Shown: positions 24,118 to 32,863 of the stretch, one piece after another
How the letters are laid out: each line of letters begins with the position of its first letter
Numbering within the stretch: the stretch's first letter is position 1
Assembly (NCBI RefSeq): GCF_013782625.1
Contig: NZ_CP056199.1
Span: 1-64,000, forward strand
From: Enterobacter sp. RHBSTW-00994
GTDB taxonomy: Bacteria; Pseudomonadota; Gammaproteobacteria; Enterobacterales; Enterobacteriaceae
Length of the DNA: 64,000 nt
Direction: 5' to 3'
Notes under the pieces: model-generated
Told to the model about the DNA's origin: nothing
The model's input: the letters and a program-made list of their open reading frames with translations, nothing else
Database searches by the model: none
Translations under genes and position numbers: made by a program

Positions 24118-25206
24118 GTGTTAAAGCCTTTCATTGTCACTGCGTTATTGATCTCATCCGGTTGGGCGTTTGCCGCTGAACCACCGCTGACGGCTGCGCT
24201 TTACGCGCAACAGCTTGGCGTGGGCATCGACGTTGACTGGGCACGCACCGAGCGCGGTATCCGTGAATTCGACCCGCTGGTGGTACGCGATTTTCGCGCC
24301 AAAGGTTTTACCCATGTGCGTATTCGGGTGGCTGATGAACCCACGGAAGCCCGGTTGATTCACCTGCGTAAGCTGGTCGAAGCCTGCGAGCAATACGGAA
24401 TGATCCCCATCATCTCCTACCAGGCTGATGAATATAAAAACGACCCGAAAGCGGACAACGAAAAAGAGGTGATCAACTGGTGGATTGCCGTGGCGCACTA
24501 TTTCGGTCAAAGCTCACCTTTACTGGGGTTTGACCTGATCTACGAGCCTGCGGATAAACTCAATCACAACCAGGCTTCGCTGAACCGTGTTTACGAGAAG
24601 ACGATAAAAGTCATTCACAGCATTGATGCGCAGCGCATGATTTTTATTGCACCGCGTTTGCGTGCGGCGCCGGAAGATTTATCCAGCCTGAAGCTGCCGG
24701 TGCACAGTCAAAACTTTGTGCTGGCAGAGTGGCATATTTTCCCGTGGGGTCCGCTGAAAAATAACGGCAAATATCCGTGGACGTCCGGTACGGCCGCTGA
24801 GAAAACGGCGATCCGCAACCGTATTAATGTGGCGCTGCATTGGCAGCAAAAAACCGGGCATGTCAGTTGGGTTGGCGGCTGGGGGGTAGGGGAATCAAAC
24901 CGGTTCACACCAACGGCTTCGCAGATGGCGTTCGCCAGTTTTATGGCCTGCGAATTGCAAAAGGCGAAAATCCCCTATGCGATTAACGCTGATTTTCAGT
25001 TTTATGATGGCGAAGAAGGGGCCTGGCGACCTGCGCCAGAACCGCTACTGCAGGCGATGATGACCCCGGTATGCGAAAAACCCGGCGAGAAGCCGGGCCA
25101 TCACGCCATTAAACCGGCTGCTCATGGCGAGGAGCACGCGACGCCAGCGGCAGCCAGCACAGTAAAATCAGTAGCCCCATCAGCGTCATCAGTAAACCCA
25201 GGCTAG
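24118..25206 (+). CDS. Secreted GH5-family glycoside hydrolase with an extended tail
   Basis: The 362-residue product starts with GTG and has a signal peptide (MLKPFIVTALLISSGWAFA). A cellulase-type GH5 barrel spans about residues 30-315. The acid/base glutamate is probably Glu143 in LIYEPAD, where GH5 enzymes normally have NEP; here Asn is replaced by Tyr. The nucleophile is probably Glu259 in GWGVGES. Arg68 fits the conserved GH5 arginine. From residue 321 onward the frame reads through the emrD terminator and into antisense emrD codons, giving an Ala/Ser/Pro-rich tail unlike the domain. A lost stop codon is likely. Substrate is unknown. Confidence 0.8.
   Translation: MLKPFIVTALLISSGWAFAAEPPLTAALYAQQLGVGIDVDWARTERGIREFDPLVVRDFRAKGFTHVRIRVADEPTEARLIHLRKLVEACEQYGMIPIISYQADEYKNDPKADNEKEVINWWIAVAHYFGQSSPLLGFDLIYEPADKLNHNQASLNRVYEKTIKVIHSIDAQRMIFIAPRLRAAPEDLSSLKLPVHSQNFVLAEWHIFPWGPLKNNGKYPWTSGTAAEKTAIRNRINVALHWQQKTGHVSWVGGWGVGESNRFTPTASQMAFASFMACELQKAKIPYAINADFQFYDGEEGAWRPAPEPLLQAMMTPVCEKPGEKPGHHAIKPAAHGEEHATPAAASTVKSVAPSASSVNPG
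25076..25097 (-). terminator. Intrinsic terminator of emrD
   Basis: GCCGGG and CCCGGC pair at 25081-25097 around a five-base loop. On the minus strand this is followed by TTTTTCGC. It lies 12 bases after the emrD stop and inside the 3' end of the convergent GH5 reading frame. Confidence 0.85.
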
Positions 25207-26293
25207 CCTGTCCGGTTTGTGGCAGCATCGCTGAAAGCCAGGCCAGTGCGCCAGAGCCGATATTCTGTAAACCGCCCACCAACGCCCCTGCCGTGCCTGC
25301 GAGGAACGGGAAGGGCTCCATCGCGCCGCTGGTCGCAAGCGGGAATAGCATGCCTGCACCAAAGAAAAACAACGCTGCCGGGATCAGCAATGTCCAGACG
25401 GTCATCACGCCAAACAGGCCTGGGATCCACATCATTAATCCTGCCAACAGACAGCTAATAACCGACTGCCACATTAGCGTGGAGAACCGCTTGTTGGGGC
25501 GTCCGGCAAACCATGCACCGAAAAATGCCGCCGGAATAGGCAGAATGAACAGGATACTCACGACCATGCTGCTCAGACCCAGCCCTGCCCCTAACAGCAC
25601 GCCAGAGCAGGCTTCAAATACCGCAATTCCCGCGAGGCCGCCCACCAGCATCAGTACGTAGCAGTTGAATGCGCCATTGCCGAAAAGCACTTTATAGCTG
25701 GTTAACAGCCTGGTGCGTGGCGCTCCGGTTGGCCGGGTTTCCGGCATCCAGCGAGCCATGCTGAACGTAACGATCATGCAAAGCACCAGCAGGAAGGCAT
25801 AACAGGCGCGCCAGGACCACATCGTATCGAGCAGGCCGCCAATCAGCGGAGCCAGCAGTGGACTGACCAAAATGCCCATATTGAGCAGACTGTTGGCATG
25901 GCGAAGCTGAGTGCCCTGATAGAGATCGCGCGGCAGCGTTCGCGCCATCACGCCACCGACGCCGGTTCCTACCCCCTGGAGGGCGCTGGCGGCAATCAAT
26001 ACCGTCAGGCTATGAGTGGTAATGGCAATCACCGTGGCGACCATAAAAATGGACATCCCCACCAGGATCACCGGGCGACGCCCCACGCGGTCGGACAGTG
26101 GGCCGTAAAAAAGCTGAGAGACACCGTAGGTCAGCAGATATGCGGCCATGACACTCTGTACCGCACCTTCACGGACATTAAGTTCCTTTGCCATGTCTGC
26201 AATTGCCGGAATGTAGATGGTTTGTGCCATCTGACCGACGGCTACCAGTAACACCAGCATCAACAATAAGTTAACGTTCCTTTGTTTTTTCAT
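25109..26293 (-). CDS. emrD: Multidrug efflux MFS transporter EmrD
   Basis: EmrD is a proton-driven drug and detergent exporter of the inner membrane. The start at 26293 gives MKKQRNVNLLLMLVLLVAVGQMAQTIYIPA and 394 residues, the E. coli length; an earlier ATG seven codons upstream is not supported. Twelve membrane segments and the MFS motif GPLSDRVGRRPVIL after TM2 are visible. Its last 98 bases overlap the tail of the GH5 gene in antisense. In E. coli it also lies upstream of tisB and ilvBN. Confidence 0.97.
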   Translation of the reverse strand: MKKQRNVNLLLMLVLLVAVGQMAQTIYIPAIADMAKELNVREGAVQSVMAAYLLTYGVSQLFYGPLSDRVGRRPVILVGMSIFMVATVIAITTHSLTVLIAASALQGVGTGVGGVMARTLPRDLYQGTQLRHANSLLNMGILVSPLLAPLIGGLLDTMWSWRACYAFLLVLCMIVTFSMARWMPETRPTGAPRTRLLTSYKVLFGNGAFNCYVLMLVGGLAGIAVFEACSGVLLGAGLGLSSMVVSILFILPIPAAFFGAWFAGRPNKRFSTLMWQSVISCLLAGLMMWIPGLFGVMTVWTLLIPAALFFFGAGMLFPLATSGAMEPFPFLAGTAGALVGGLQNIGSGALAWLSAMLPQTGQASLGLLMTLMGLLILLCWLPLASRAPRHEQPV

Positions 26294-26470
26294 GTCGCTG
26301 AATACTTTTGCCAAAAGAGAGAATTAAAGAATAAGTCACTGCGCATTACCATAAATGCGCGAGGAATCTACCACAGTGTGATGGCAAATTAAGCATTGCG
26401 GTGGTGAATGGAAGGAAATGAAAAGGCAGGATTTGTAAACAATATCGGCAACTAATGTTGCCAGCTTCTG

Positions 26471-27304
26471 CTACGCCATGCGCAGCAGAATGGCCCCGCC
26501 TGCAATACCCAGCGCCGCAACAATGCGTAGCCCGGCAACCCGCTCTTTTAGCAACAGGAAAGCGATAAGTGCGCCAAAGAGGATTGAGGTTTCGCGCAAC
26601 GCCGCGACCACTGCCAGCGGGGCCTGGGTCATTGCCCATAGCGCCAGCCCGTAGGAGCCCATTGTTCCAATTCCACCGAGCAGCCCCTTTTTCCAGTGCA
26701 GGCGCAGATATGCTGAGGCTTCACGACGACGCGCCGCCATTGCCCAGCACAGCAGACAAAAACCGTTCATAAAGAATGTCCACAGCGTATAGCCCAGCGC
26801 CGTTTCCGAGAGCCGCACGCCAGTGCCATCCACCAGGGTATATCCGGCGATGAAACAGGCATTCAGCAGCGCCAGCCAAATCCCTTTACGCGACTGCATG
26901 CGGCCGTTCATCGCCATAGCGAGGATCGACAGGCAGATCACGCCAATTCCAGACCAGGCGAGCCAGGAAAGGGGATCTCCCAGCATCAAAACGCTTATCA
27001 GCGCCACCAGTAGCGGAGCCGTGCCGCGCATCAGTGGATAGGTCTGGCTCATATCCGAGACCTGATAAGTCTTTGCCACCAGCACCGTATACACCACCTG
27101 TAACGCACAGGAGACAACCAGAAATGGCCAACTGGCTGCTGCGGGTTGTGGCGAGAATGGCAGTAAAATCATCGCGATCAATGTTGCGGAACCACTGACG
27201 CTAATGGCGGAGTAGAGCTTGTCTGTTCCGGCTTTGACGATGGCATTCCAGCTGGCATGTAACAGCGCGGCGAACAGCAAAACGCAAAAAACGGAGAGGG
27301 TCAT
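26471..27304 (-). CDS. EamA/DMT-family inner-membrane transporter
   Basis: The 277-residue protein has about ten hydrophobic helices in two EamA-like halves (about 1-130 and 145-275), typical of drug/metabolite transporters that export amino acids or other small molecules. Motifs include HASWNAIVKAG near the start and TYPLMRGTAPLLVAL near residue 90. Substrate cannot be told. It lies 62 bases downstream of the acetyltransferase gene on the same strand and may share its transcript. The 177 bases between it and emrD show no gene. Confidence 0.85.
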   Translation of the reverse strand: MTLSVFCVLLFAALLHASWNAIVKAGTDKLYSAISVSGSATLIAMILLPFSPQPAAASWPFLVVSCALQVVYTVLVAKTYQVSDMSQTYPLMRGTAPLLVALISVLMLGDPLSWLAWSGIGVICLSILAMAMNGRMQSRKGIWLALLNACFIAGYTLVDGTGVRLSETALGYTLWTFFMNGFCLLCWAMAARRREASAYLRLHWKKGLLGGIGTMGSYGLALWAMTQAPLAVVAALRETSILFGALIAFLLLKERVAGLRIVAALGIAGGAILLRMA

Positions 27305-27366
27305 AACGTATCGGGTGATGGATTGTCATACAACAGTAACATTCACACTCTGAAGCTGCCAGCGAG

Positions 27367-27813
27367 TCAAACAGCGCAAAAAAGACGGTGCGTTACCCGT
27401 GGTTCGTCAGTCACCTGGGTAAACCCTGCCTGATGATAAAATCCCCAGGCTGCCTGTGGCGCATGAGTGTTGAGAAAATCAAACCAGATGCTCGCATCCG
27501 CCATGACAACGGAGAGCAACTGTTTCCCCACGCCCTTGCCACGGCATTTCTCGCTGATATAGAGATGACGGATACGCCCGGCGCGCGGTTGTTGGCTGAA
27601 AGGGTCGCGGTTCAGACCGCACACGCCGACCAGTTTGCCGTTGAGAAATGCCCCCAGCAGCTTTTCGCCAGGTGCATTAAAACGGTTTTCACCGCGCAAC
27701 CAGTTATCTTCTAACCTGCGCAACATATTAAAATTCAACGCAATACTTTCAGCCTTTAAGGCGATATAGCCGGGTTCATCGGGTGTGATGGGCTCAATTA
27801 ACAAACGCGACAT
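27367..27813 (-). CDS. GNAT-family N-acetyltransferase
   Basis: The 148-residue protein has the GNAT fold, with the acetyl-CoA loop RHLYISEKCRGKGVGKQLL (about 82-100) and a C-terminal WGFYHQAGF strand-helix motif. Its substrate is unknown. It lies upstream of the EamA transporter, a pairing sometimes seen for export and modification of the same compound, but that is inference. A terminator for tisB sits just beyond its start. Confidence 0.85.
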   Translation of the reverse strand: MSRLLIEPITPDEPGYIALKAESIALNFNMLRRLEDNWLRGENRFNAPGEKLLGAFLNGKLVGVCGLNRDPFSQQPRAGRIRHLYISEKCRGKGVGKQLLSVVMADASIWFDFLNTHAPQAAWGFYHQAGFTQVTDEPRVTHRLFCAV

Positions 27814-27832
27814 AGCATTCCCTCGTTATTAA

Positions 27833-27856
27833 AGAGGGGCGGTTTCCCGCCCCTCT
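27833..27856 (-). terminator. Terminator of the tisB transcript
   Basis: On the minus strand GAGGGGCGG and CCGCCCCTC form a nine-base stem followed by TTTAATAA. It lies 22 bases after the tisB stop codon. Confidence 0.75.
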
Positions 27857-27877
27857 CAGGTGCGACTTGAACCTGAA

Positions 27878-27967
27878 TCACCGCAGGTATTTCAGGACGG
27901 CATCAAGCAGTTGCAGTACCGCAACAATGAGTTTGAGGATCAGAATGACCGTATCCACTACGCTCAT
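27878..27967 (-). CDS. tisB: Type I toxin TisB, 29-residue membrane peptide
   Basis: Reading the minus strand from ATG 27967 gives MSVVDTVILILKLIVAVLQL followed by LDAVLKYLR, 29 residues. E. coli TisB is also 29 residues and almost identical in pattern. TisB inserts in the inner membrane, lowers the proton gradient and ATP during SOS stress and promotes persistence. AAAAGGAG lies about eight bases upstream of the ATG. Its mRNA has a long leader that overlaps the IstR target at 28039-28056, and a LexA box controls the promoter. The gene is too small for most gene finders. Confidence 0.93.
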   Translation of the reverse strand: MSVVDTVILILKLIVAVLQLLDAVLKYLR

Positions 27968-28038
27968 ACGCGTCTCCTTTTGGGTAAAAGGAGCACGATG
28001 CTGGCGTACCTTTCCGCCGCCTGTTGCCAGCACCTGGA

Positions 28039-28056
28039 TTGACGTAACACAGTGTG
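28039..28056 (-). promoter_or_regulatory. IstR antisense target in the tisB leader
   Basis: The plus strand reads TTGACGTAACACAGTGTG, identical to 28287-28304 inside istR. Because tisB mRNA is made from the minus strand, its leader is perfectly complementary to IstR over these 18 bases, extendable by a G-U pair and two more pairs to 21. In E. coli the equivalent pairing blocks a ribosome standby site and triggers RNase III cleavage. Confidence 0.88.
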
Positions 28057-28157
28057 CTCACTTCGGGGGTTAAGGCACTGACGGCACCACCCGTTTCAGC
28101 CAGGACTTTTATTGCGCCGGTAAAACAGCGGCCCCCTCGCGCACTGCGAACATCGTC

Positions 28158-28189
28158 AGTATAGATAAATACTGTATGCATGAACAGTA
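28158..28189 (-). promoter_or_regulatory. LexA box and tisB promoter
   Basis: TACTGTATGCATGAACAGTA (28170-28189) contains CTG-N10-CAG and is a near-consensus LexA box. On the minus strand a -10 TATACT lies at 28163-28158 and the -35 hexamer TGTTCA (28186-28181) falls inside the box with a 17-base spacer. Repression by LexA and induction by DNA damage follow from this layout. A longer LexA-controlled form of IstR may also start on the plus strand nearby. Confidence 0.88.
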
Positions 28190-28250
28190 TTTTGTGGACA
28201 AATGTCGGCAGAGGGTACATACTCAGAAACGTCAAAATCCGTGCCTAAAA

Positions 28251-28279
28251 TTGCGCGTTCGTCGCCGATCGCGTATACT
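28251..28279 (+). promoter_or_regulatory. Constitutive istR promoter
   Basis: TTGCGC (28251-28256) and TATACT (28274-28279) are 17 bases apart. The predicted transcription start is about 28286, which gives a 75-base RNA ending at the terminator, the length of E. coli IstR-1. Confidence 0.75.
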
Positions 28280-28285
28280 TCTTGC

Positions 28286-28360
28286 GTTGACGTAACACAG
28301 TGTGTTCTGCGGTTACCAGCCGCAAACCCTGAAAAAAACCTCGCTTCGGCGGGGTTTTTT
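28286..28360 (+). ncRNA. istR: IstR antitoxin small RNA
   Basis: IstR-1 is the constitutive antisense RNA that keeps tisB silent without DNA damage. The RNA begins GTTGACGTAACACAGTGTG, carries the 18-base target complement and ends with a terminator. That terminator has stem CCTCGC/GCGGGG (28339-28354), a UUCG loop and six T residues. Length, position, divergent orientation to tisB and pairing all match E. coli IstR-1. Confidence 0.9.
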
Positions 28361-28381
28361 GTTTTCAGCATTCAACAAAAT

Positions 28382-28459
28382 AAACGTGATCGCTGGCGCA
28401 TTTTTGTGCGTATGAAAATATTTCCATTGTCACGCCAGAAAACCTGTGTTTGTATAAAT
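28382..28459 (+). promoter_or_regulatory. ilvB promoter region with CRP-like site
   Basis: AAACGTGATCGCTGGCGCATTT (28382-28403) matches the left half of a CRP site well and the right half weakly; ilvBN is known to be CRP-activated in E. coli. TTGTCA at 28427-28432 with TGTATA at 28451-28456 (18-base gap) is the best promoter candidate before ivbL. Both calls are by eye. Confidence 0.45.
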
Positions 28460-28489
28460 TCCATCAATGATTCTAAACACAGGTCCCCA

Positions 28490-28588
28490 ATGACAGCTTC
28501 CATGATCGCCTCGACCCTACTAAAAACTGCGCAACCAGCCGCAGTGGTCGTCGTGCGTGTGGTGGTGGTCGTCGGCAATGCGCCGTAG
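28490..28588 (+). CDS. ivbL: ilvBN operon leader peptide IvbL
   Basis: ATG 28490 opens a 32-residue peptide starting MTASMIASTLLKTAQPAA and containing the valine run VVVVRVVVVV before GNAP. This is the leader peptide of the ilvBN attenuator: ribosomes stall on Val/Leu codons when charged tRNAs are scarce, and the terminator downstream is then not formed. E. coli IvbL is also 32 residues with the same ending. Confidence 0.95.
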   Translation: MTASMIASTLLKTAQPAAVVVVRVVVVVGNAP

Positions 28589-28611
28589 GGACTGGATCAA
28601 CACACGAATCC

Positions 28612-28645
28612 AAAACCCCGCCGGCGCAAACCGGCGGGGTTTTTC
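28612..28645 (+). terminator. ilvBN attenuator terminator
   Basis: AAAACCCCGCCGG and CCGGCGGGGTTTT pair around CGCAAA and end in a T-run. It sits between the leader peptide and ilvB and is the attenuator. Earlier leader segments would provide the competing antiterminator. Confidence 0.9.
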
Positions 28646-28710
28646 GTTTAAGCCCCCCGGATACGCGAAGTACGATGCGTAACGCTGGCCCAGAAGAAAA
28701 GGACTGGAGC

Positions 28711-30399
28711 ATGGCAAGTTCGGGCACAACATCCACCAAGACGCGTTTTACTGGCGCGCAGTTAATCGTTCATCTGCTGGAGCGACAGGGTATCTCCATT
28801 GTCTCCGGTATTCCTGGCGGCACGGTGCTGCCACTGTACGATGCATTAAGCCAAAGTACGCAAATCCGTCACGTTCTGGCGCGCCACGAGCAGGGAGCCG
28901 CTTTTATCGCCCAGGGCATGGCGCGTACGCAGGGCAAACCGGCGGTCTGTATGGCCTGTAGCGGGCCGGGGGCAACCAACCTGGTGACGGCCATCGCGGA
29001 CGCGCGTCTCGACTCCATTCCACTGATTTGCATCACCGGCCAGGTCCCTTCATCGATGATCGGTACTGACGCCTTCCAGGAAGTAGACACCTACGGCATC
29101 TCTATCCCCATCACCAAACATAACTATTTAGTTCGCGATATTGCTGAACTGCCTCAGGTTATCAGCGATGCATTCCGCATTGCGCAGTCCGGCCGTCCTG
29201 GCCCGGTGTGGATAGACATTCCTAAGGATGTCCAGATCGCAGAGATTGAAATCGATGTGCTGCCCGAGCCGGGCGACCGCGCACCGACGCCGGAATTTAG
29301 CACGCAAAGCGTGAGTGATGCTGCGGCGATGATTAACGCCGCCAAACGTCCGGTGCTCTATCTGGGAGGCGGCGCAATTAACGCCGCTGATGAGGTACGC
29401 CAGTTTGCGGAAAAAGCTAACCTGCCGACTACCATGACGCTGATGGCGCTGGGTATGCTGCCAAAGGCGCATCCGCTCTCATTGGGAATGTTGGGAATGC
29501 ATGGCGCGCGCAGTACCAATTATATTCTGCAAGAGTCTGATTTATTGATTGTTCTTGGCGCTCGTTTTGATGACCGGGCGATTGGTAAAACGGAGCAGTT
29601 CTGCCCAAATGCCAAAATCATTCATGTGGATATCGACCGTGCTGAGCTGGGGAAAATCAAGCAGCCACATGTTGCCATTCAGGGCGATGTTGCCGACGTG
29701 CTGGCGCAGTTGATCCCGCAAACTGAGGCGACAGACCATGCAGAATGGCAGACTCTGGTGGCTGATTTGAAACAGGAATTCCCGAGCACGATCCCAACGG
29801 AGGGCGACCCGCTGAGCCATTACGGGCTGATCAACGCCGTGGCTGCCTGCGTGGACGACAGCGCCATTATCACCACTGACGTTGGCCAGCATCAGATGTG
29901 GACCGCACAAGCGTACCCCCTGAACCGTCCGCGTCAGTGGCTGACCTCCGGTGGTCTGGGGACGATGGGCTTCGGCCTGCCTGCGGCGGTGGGGGCTGCA
30001 CTCGCGAACCCCGACCGTAAGGTTATTTGCTTCTCCGGCGACGGCAGTCTGATGATGAATATTCAGGAAATGGCGACCGCGGCCGAAAACCAGTTAGACG
30101 TGAAAATCATCCTGATGAACAACGAAGCGCTGGGGCTGGTACACCAGCAGCAGAGCCTGTTCTATAAACAGGGCGTGTTTGCTGCGACGTATCCGGGCAT
30201 GATCAACTTTATGCAGATTGCCGCCGGTTTTGGCCTTCACACTTGCGATCTGAATGCCGAAGAGGACGCGCATGCGGCATTGCAGGAGGCGATCTCTCGC
30301 CCAGGCCCGGCGCTGATCCACGTGCGTATCGATCCTGAACAAAAGGTGTATCCGATGGTTCCGCCGGGTGCGGCTAATACAGAAATGGTGGGGGAATAA
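28711..30399 (+). CDS. ilvB: Acetolactate synthase I large subunit
   Basis: IlvB is the catalytic subunit of acetohydroxyacid synthase I, which makes acetolactate or acetohydroxybutyrate for valine, leucine and isoleucine synthesis and is resistant to strong valine inhibition compared with other isoforms. ATG 28711 gives MASSGTTSTK and 562 residues, the E. coli length; an upstream ATG at 28675 is not supported. The ThDP-activating Glu60 lies in RHEQGAAF, and the ThDP-binding GDGSLMMNIQEMATAAENQ motif is near residue 445. ilvN follows after three bases. Confidence 0.98.
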   Translation: MASSGTTSTKTRFTGAQLIVHLLERQGISIVSGIPGGTVLPLYDALSQSTQIRHVLARHEQGAAFIAQGMARTQGKPAVCMACSGPGATNLVTAIADARLDSIPLICITGQVPSSMIGTDAFQEVDTYGISIPITKHNYLVRDIAELPQVISDAFRIAQSGRPGPVWIDIPKDVQIAEIEIDVLPEPGDRAPTPEFSTQSVSDAAAMINAAKRPVLYLGGGAINAADEVRQFAEKANLPTTMTLMALGMLPKAHPLSLGMLGMHGARSTNYILQESDLLIVLGARFDDRAIGKTEQFCPNAKIIHVDIDRAELGKIKQPHVAIQGDVADVLAQLIPQTEATDHAEWQTLVADLKQEFPSTIPTEGDPLSHYGLINAVAACVDDSAIITTDVGQHQMWTAQAYPLNRPRQWLTSGGLGTMGFGLPAAVGAALANPDRKVICFSGDGSLMMNIQEMATAAENQLDVKIILMNNEALGLVHQQQSLFYKQGVFAATYPGMINFMQIAAGFGLHTCDLNAEEDAHAALQEAISRPGPALIHVRIDPEQKVYPMVPPGAANTEMVGE

Positions 30400-30402
30400 G
30401 CC

Positions 30403-30690
30403 ATGCAGAAACAACATGATAACGTCATTCTGGAACTCACCGTCCGCAACCATCCCGGGGTTATGACTCACGTTTGTGGGCTATTTGCCCGCCGCGCGTT
30501 TAACGTGGAGGGCATTCTCTGTCTGCCAATTCAGGGCAGTGAACACAGCCGTATCTGGCTTCTGGTTAATGACGACCAGCGTCTGGAGCAGATGATGGCG
30601 CAGATCGACAAGCTGGAAGATGTCACGAAAGTGGTGCGCAACCAGTCCGATCCCACCATGTTTAACAAAATTGCCGTGTTCTTTGAATAA
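30403..30690 (+). CDS. ilvN: Acetolactate synthase I regulatory subunit
   Basis: IlvN is the small ACT-domain subunit that activates IlvB and binds valine for feedback control. The 95-residue protein has the beta-alpha-beta ACT start [33 protein letters not shown]. It is encoded directly after ilvB and shares its attenuated transcript. A terminator separates it from uhpA. Confidence 0.97.
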   Translation: MQKQHDNVILELTVRNHPGVMTHVCGLFARRAFNVEGILCLPIQGSEHSRIWLLVNDDQRLEQMMAQIDKLEDVTKVVRNQSDPTMFNKIAVFFE

Positions 30691-30712
30691 ATCGCTCATT
30701 GCTTGAACACTC

Positions 30713-30747
30713 GCGCGCTTATCGTTAAGGTAAGCGCGTTTTTTTAC
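30713..30747 (+). terminator. Intrinsic terminator of ilvBN
   Basis: CGCGCTTA and TAAGCGCG pair around a nine-base loop and are followed by seven T residues, 22 bases after ilvN. Confidence 0.88.
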
Positions 30748-30764
30748 CCCGCCAGGAATGCGCC

Positions 30765-31358
30765 ATGACCACCATCGCCCTTATTGACGATCACCTTATC
30801 GTCCGCTCCGGATTTGCCCAGCTTCTGAGCCTGGAACCTGATTTTCAGGTCGTGGCGGAGTTTGGTTCAGGCCGTGAGGCGCTGGCGGGTCTGCCTGGAC
30901 GAGGTGTACAGGTCTGCATCTGTGATATTTCCATGCCGGATCTCTCCGGGCTGGAACTGCTGGGTCAACTGCCGAAAGGCATTGCGACCATTATGCTCTC
31001 CGTTCACGACAGCCCGGCGCTGGTGGAGCAGGCGCTCAACGCCGGTGCGCGCGGATTTCTCTCTAAACGCTGTAGCCCTGATGAGCTGATTGCCGCTGTA
31101 CGAACGGTATCGACAGGCGGCTGTTATCTGACGCCAGACATCGCCATCAAACTGGCTGCAGGACGGCAGGACCCCCTGACCAAACGGGAACGTCAGGTGG
31201 CGGAAAAACTGGCTCAGGGGATGGCGGTAAAAGAGATCGCCGCCGAACTGGGGTTATCGCCGAAAACGGTTCACGTTCACCGCGCCAACCTGCTGGAAAA
31301 GCTGGGCGTCAGTAATGACGTCGAGCTGGCGCGCCGTATGTTTGATGGCTGGCAATGA
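30765..31358 (+). CDS. uhpA: Response regulator UhpA
   Basis: UhpA is the activator of the hexose-phosphate transporter gene uhpT. The 197-residue protein has a receiver domain with phosphorylation site Asp54 (ICDISMPD) and a LuxR-type helix-turn-helix (about 140-190, [28 protein letters not shown]). It overlaps uhpB by four bases (ATGA). Phosphorylated UhpA binds upstream of uhpT. Confidence 0.98.
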   Translation: MTTIALIDDHLIVRSGFAQLLSLEPDFQVVAEFGSGREALAGLPGRGVQVCICDISMPDLSGLELLGQLPKGIATIMLSVHDSPALVEQALNAGARGFLSKRCSPDELIAAVRTVSTGGCYLTPDIAIKLAAGRQDPLTKRERQVAEKLAQGMAVKEIAAELGLSPKTVHVHRANLLEKLGVSNDVELARRMFDGWQ

Positions 31359-32854
31359 GTCCCTTCTTTTCCCGGCTGATTGGCGTTGTCGCCAGCTTTT
31401 TTATCTTCTCTGCCGCATGGTTCTGCCTGTGGAGCATCAGCCTGCATCTGGTTGAGCGTCCGGAACTGGCGGTGCTGTTGTTTCCGTTTGGTTTGCGTTT
31501 GGGCCTCATGCTGCAATGCCCGCGCGGATACTGGCCTGTACTGCTGGGGGCCGAGTGGCTGATGCTCATCTGGCTGGCGCAGGAAGTGGCGCTGGCCCAT
31601 CTCCCTTTATTGATGATCGGTGGTGTGCTCACCACGGTTCCTGTAGCGCTGATCTCCCGTTACCGTCACCAGCGAGACTGGCGGACGCTGCTGCGTCAGG
31701 GAGGCGCGTTGATTGCCGCCGCCCTGCTGCAGTCCCTGCCGTGGGTGGGGAAACCCGACGCGCTTAATGCCCTGTTACTGACGCTCACCGGAGGATTAAC
31801 CCTCGCGCCAACGTGCCTGGTGATCTGGCATTACCTCACCAGTACCGTCTGGCAACCGCTTGGGCCTGCGCTGGTCTCACAGCCTGTGAACTGGCGCGCA
31901 CGCCATCTGATCTGGTATCTGCTGCTGTTTGTGGTCAGCCTGTGGCTTCAGCTTGGCCTCCCCGCTGAACTTTCGCGCTTCACGCCGTTTTGTCTGGCGT
32001 TGCCGATTATTGCGCTGGCCTGGCACTACGGCTGGCAAGGGGCGCTTATCGCCACCCTGATGAATGCCATCGCGTTGATTGCCAGCCAGACCTGGCACGA
32101 TCATCCCGTTGATTTACTGCTTTCTTTGCTGGCGCAAAGCCTGACCGGGCTGCTGCTCGGGGCGGGTATTCAGCGTCTGCGTGAGCTGAACCAGTCCCTG
32201 CAAACAGAGCTGGCCCGGAATCGCCGTCTGGCCGAGCGGCTGCTGGAAACTGAAGAGAGTGTGCGGCGTGAAGTGGCGCGCGAACTGCACGACGATATTG
32301 GCCAGACGATTACGGCCATCCGCACACAGGCGGGGATCGTCCAGCGTCTTGCGCCTGACAATGCCGGGGTAAAGCAGGGGGGGGCGCATATCGAGCAGCT
32401 TTCGCTTGGCGTGTACGATTCAGTGCGTCGTCTGCTGGGTAGATTGCGGCCGCGTCAGCTTGACGACCTCTCTCTGGAGCAGGCGGTTCGTTCGATGATG
32501 CGCGAGATGGAGCTGGAAGACCGGGGCATTGTCAGCCACCTTGACTGGCGTATTGATGAAGCTCCGTTGAGTGAAGGCCAGCGTGTGACGCTGTTCCGCG
32601 TCTGCCAGGAGGGGCTGAACAATATCGTCAAACACGCCAGTGCCAGCGCGGTCACATTACAGGGCTGGCAGCAGGGCGAACGTTTGTGGCTGGTGATTGA
32701 GGACGATGGCTGCGGTTTGCCACCAGGTTCCGGTCAGCAGGGCTTTGGGCTGGCAGGTATGCGTGAACGCGTGACCGCACTCGGCGGTACGTTAACCATC
32801 TCCTGTACTCACGGCACGCGTGTCAGCGTCAGTTTGCCGCTGCGTTACGCATAA
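31355..32854 (+). CDS. uhpB: Sensor histidine kinase UhpB
   Basis: UhpB is the membrane kinase that phosphorylates UhpA when UhpC senses external glucose-6-phosphate. The 499-residue protein has about eight membrane segments of the MASE1 type (1-270) followed by a HisKA_3 domain with the phosphoacceptor histidine in [17 protein letters not shown] (about residue 312). A C-terminal ATPase domain shows [10 protein letters not shown] and EDDGCGLP. It starts within the uhpA stop and lies 9 bases before uhpC. Confidence 0.97.
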   Translation: MSPFFSRLIGVVASFFIFSAAWFCLWSISLHLVERPELAVLLFPFGLRLGLMLQCPRGYWPVLLGAEWLMLIWLAQEVALAHLPLLMIGGVLTTVPVALISRYRHQRDWRTLLRQGGALIAAALLQSLPWVGKPDALNALLLTLTGGLTLAPTCLVIWHYLTSTVWQPLGPALVSQPVNWRARHLIWYLLLFVVSLWLQLGLPAELSRFTPFCLALPIIALAWHYGWQGALIATLMNAIALIASQTWHDHPVDLLLSLLAQSLTGLLLGAGIQRLRELNQSLQTELARNRRLAERLLETEESVRREVARELHDDIGQTITAIRTQAGIVQRLAPDNAGVKQGGAHIEQLSLGVYDSVRRLLGRLRPRQLDDLSLEQAVRSMMREMELEDRGIVSHLDWRIDEAPLSEGQRVTLFRVCQEGLNNIVKHASASAVTLQGWQQGERLWLVIEDDGCGLPPGSGQQGFGLAGMRERVTALGGTLTISCTHGTRVSVSLPLRYA

Positions 32855-32863
32855 GGAACCGTC

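Noticed and set aside
28286..28645. CRISPR-like or tandem repeat array
   Set aside because: The repeated 18-base sequence is present only twice and is explained by IstR and its tisB target; the other repeats are terminator arms.
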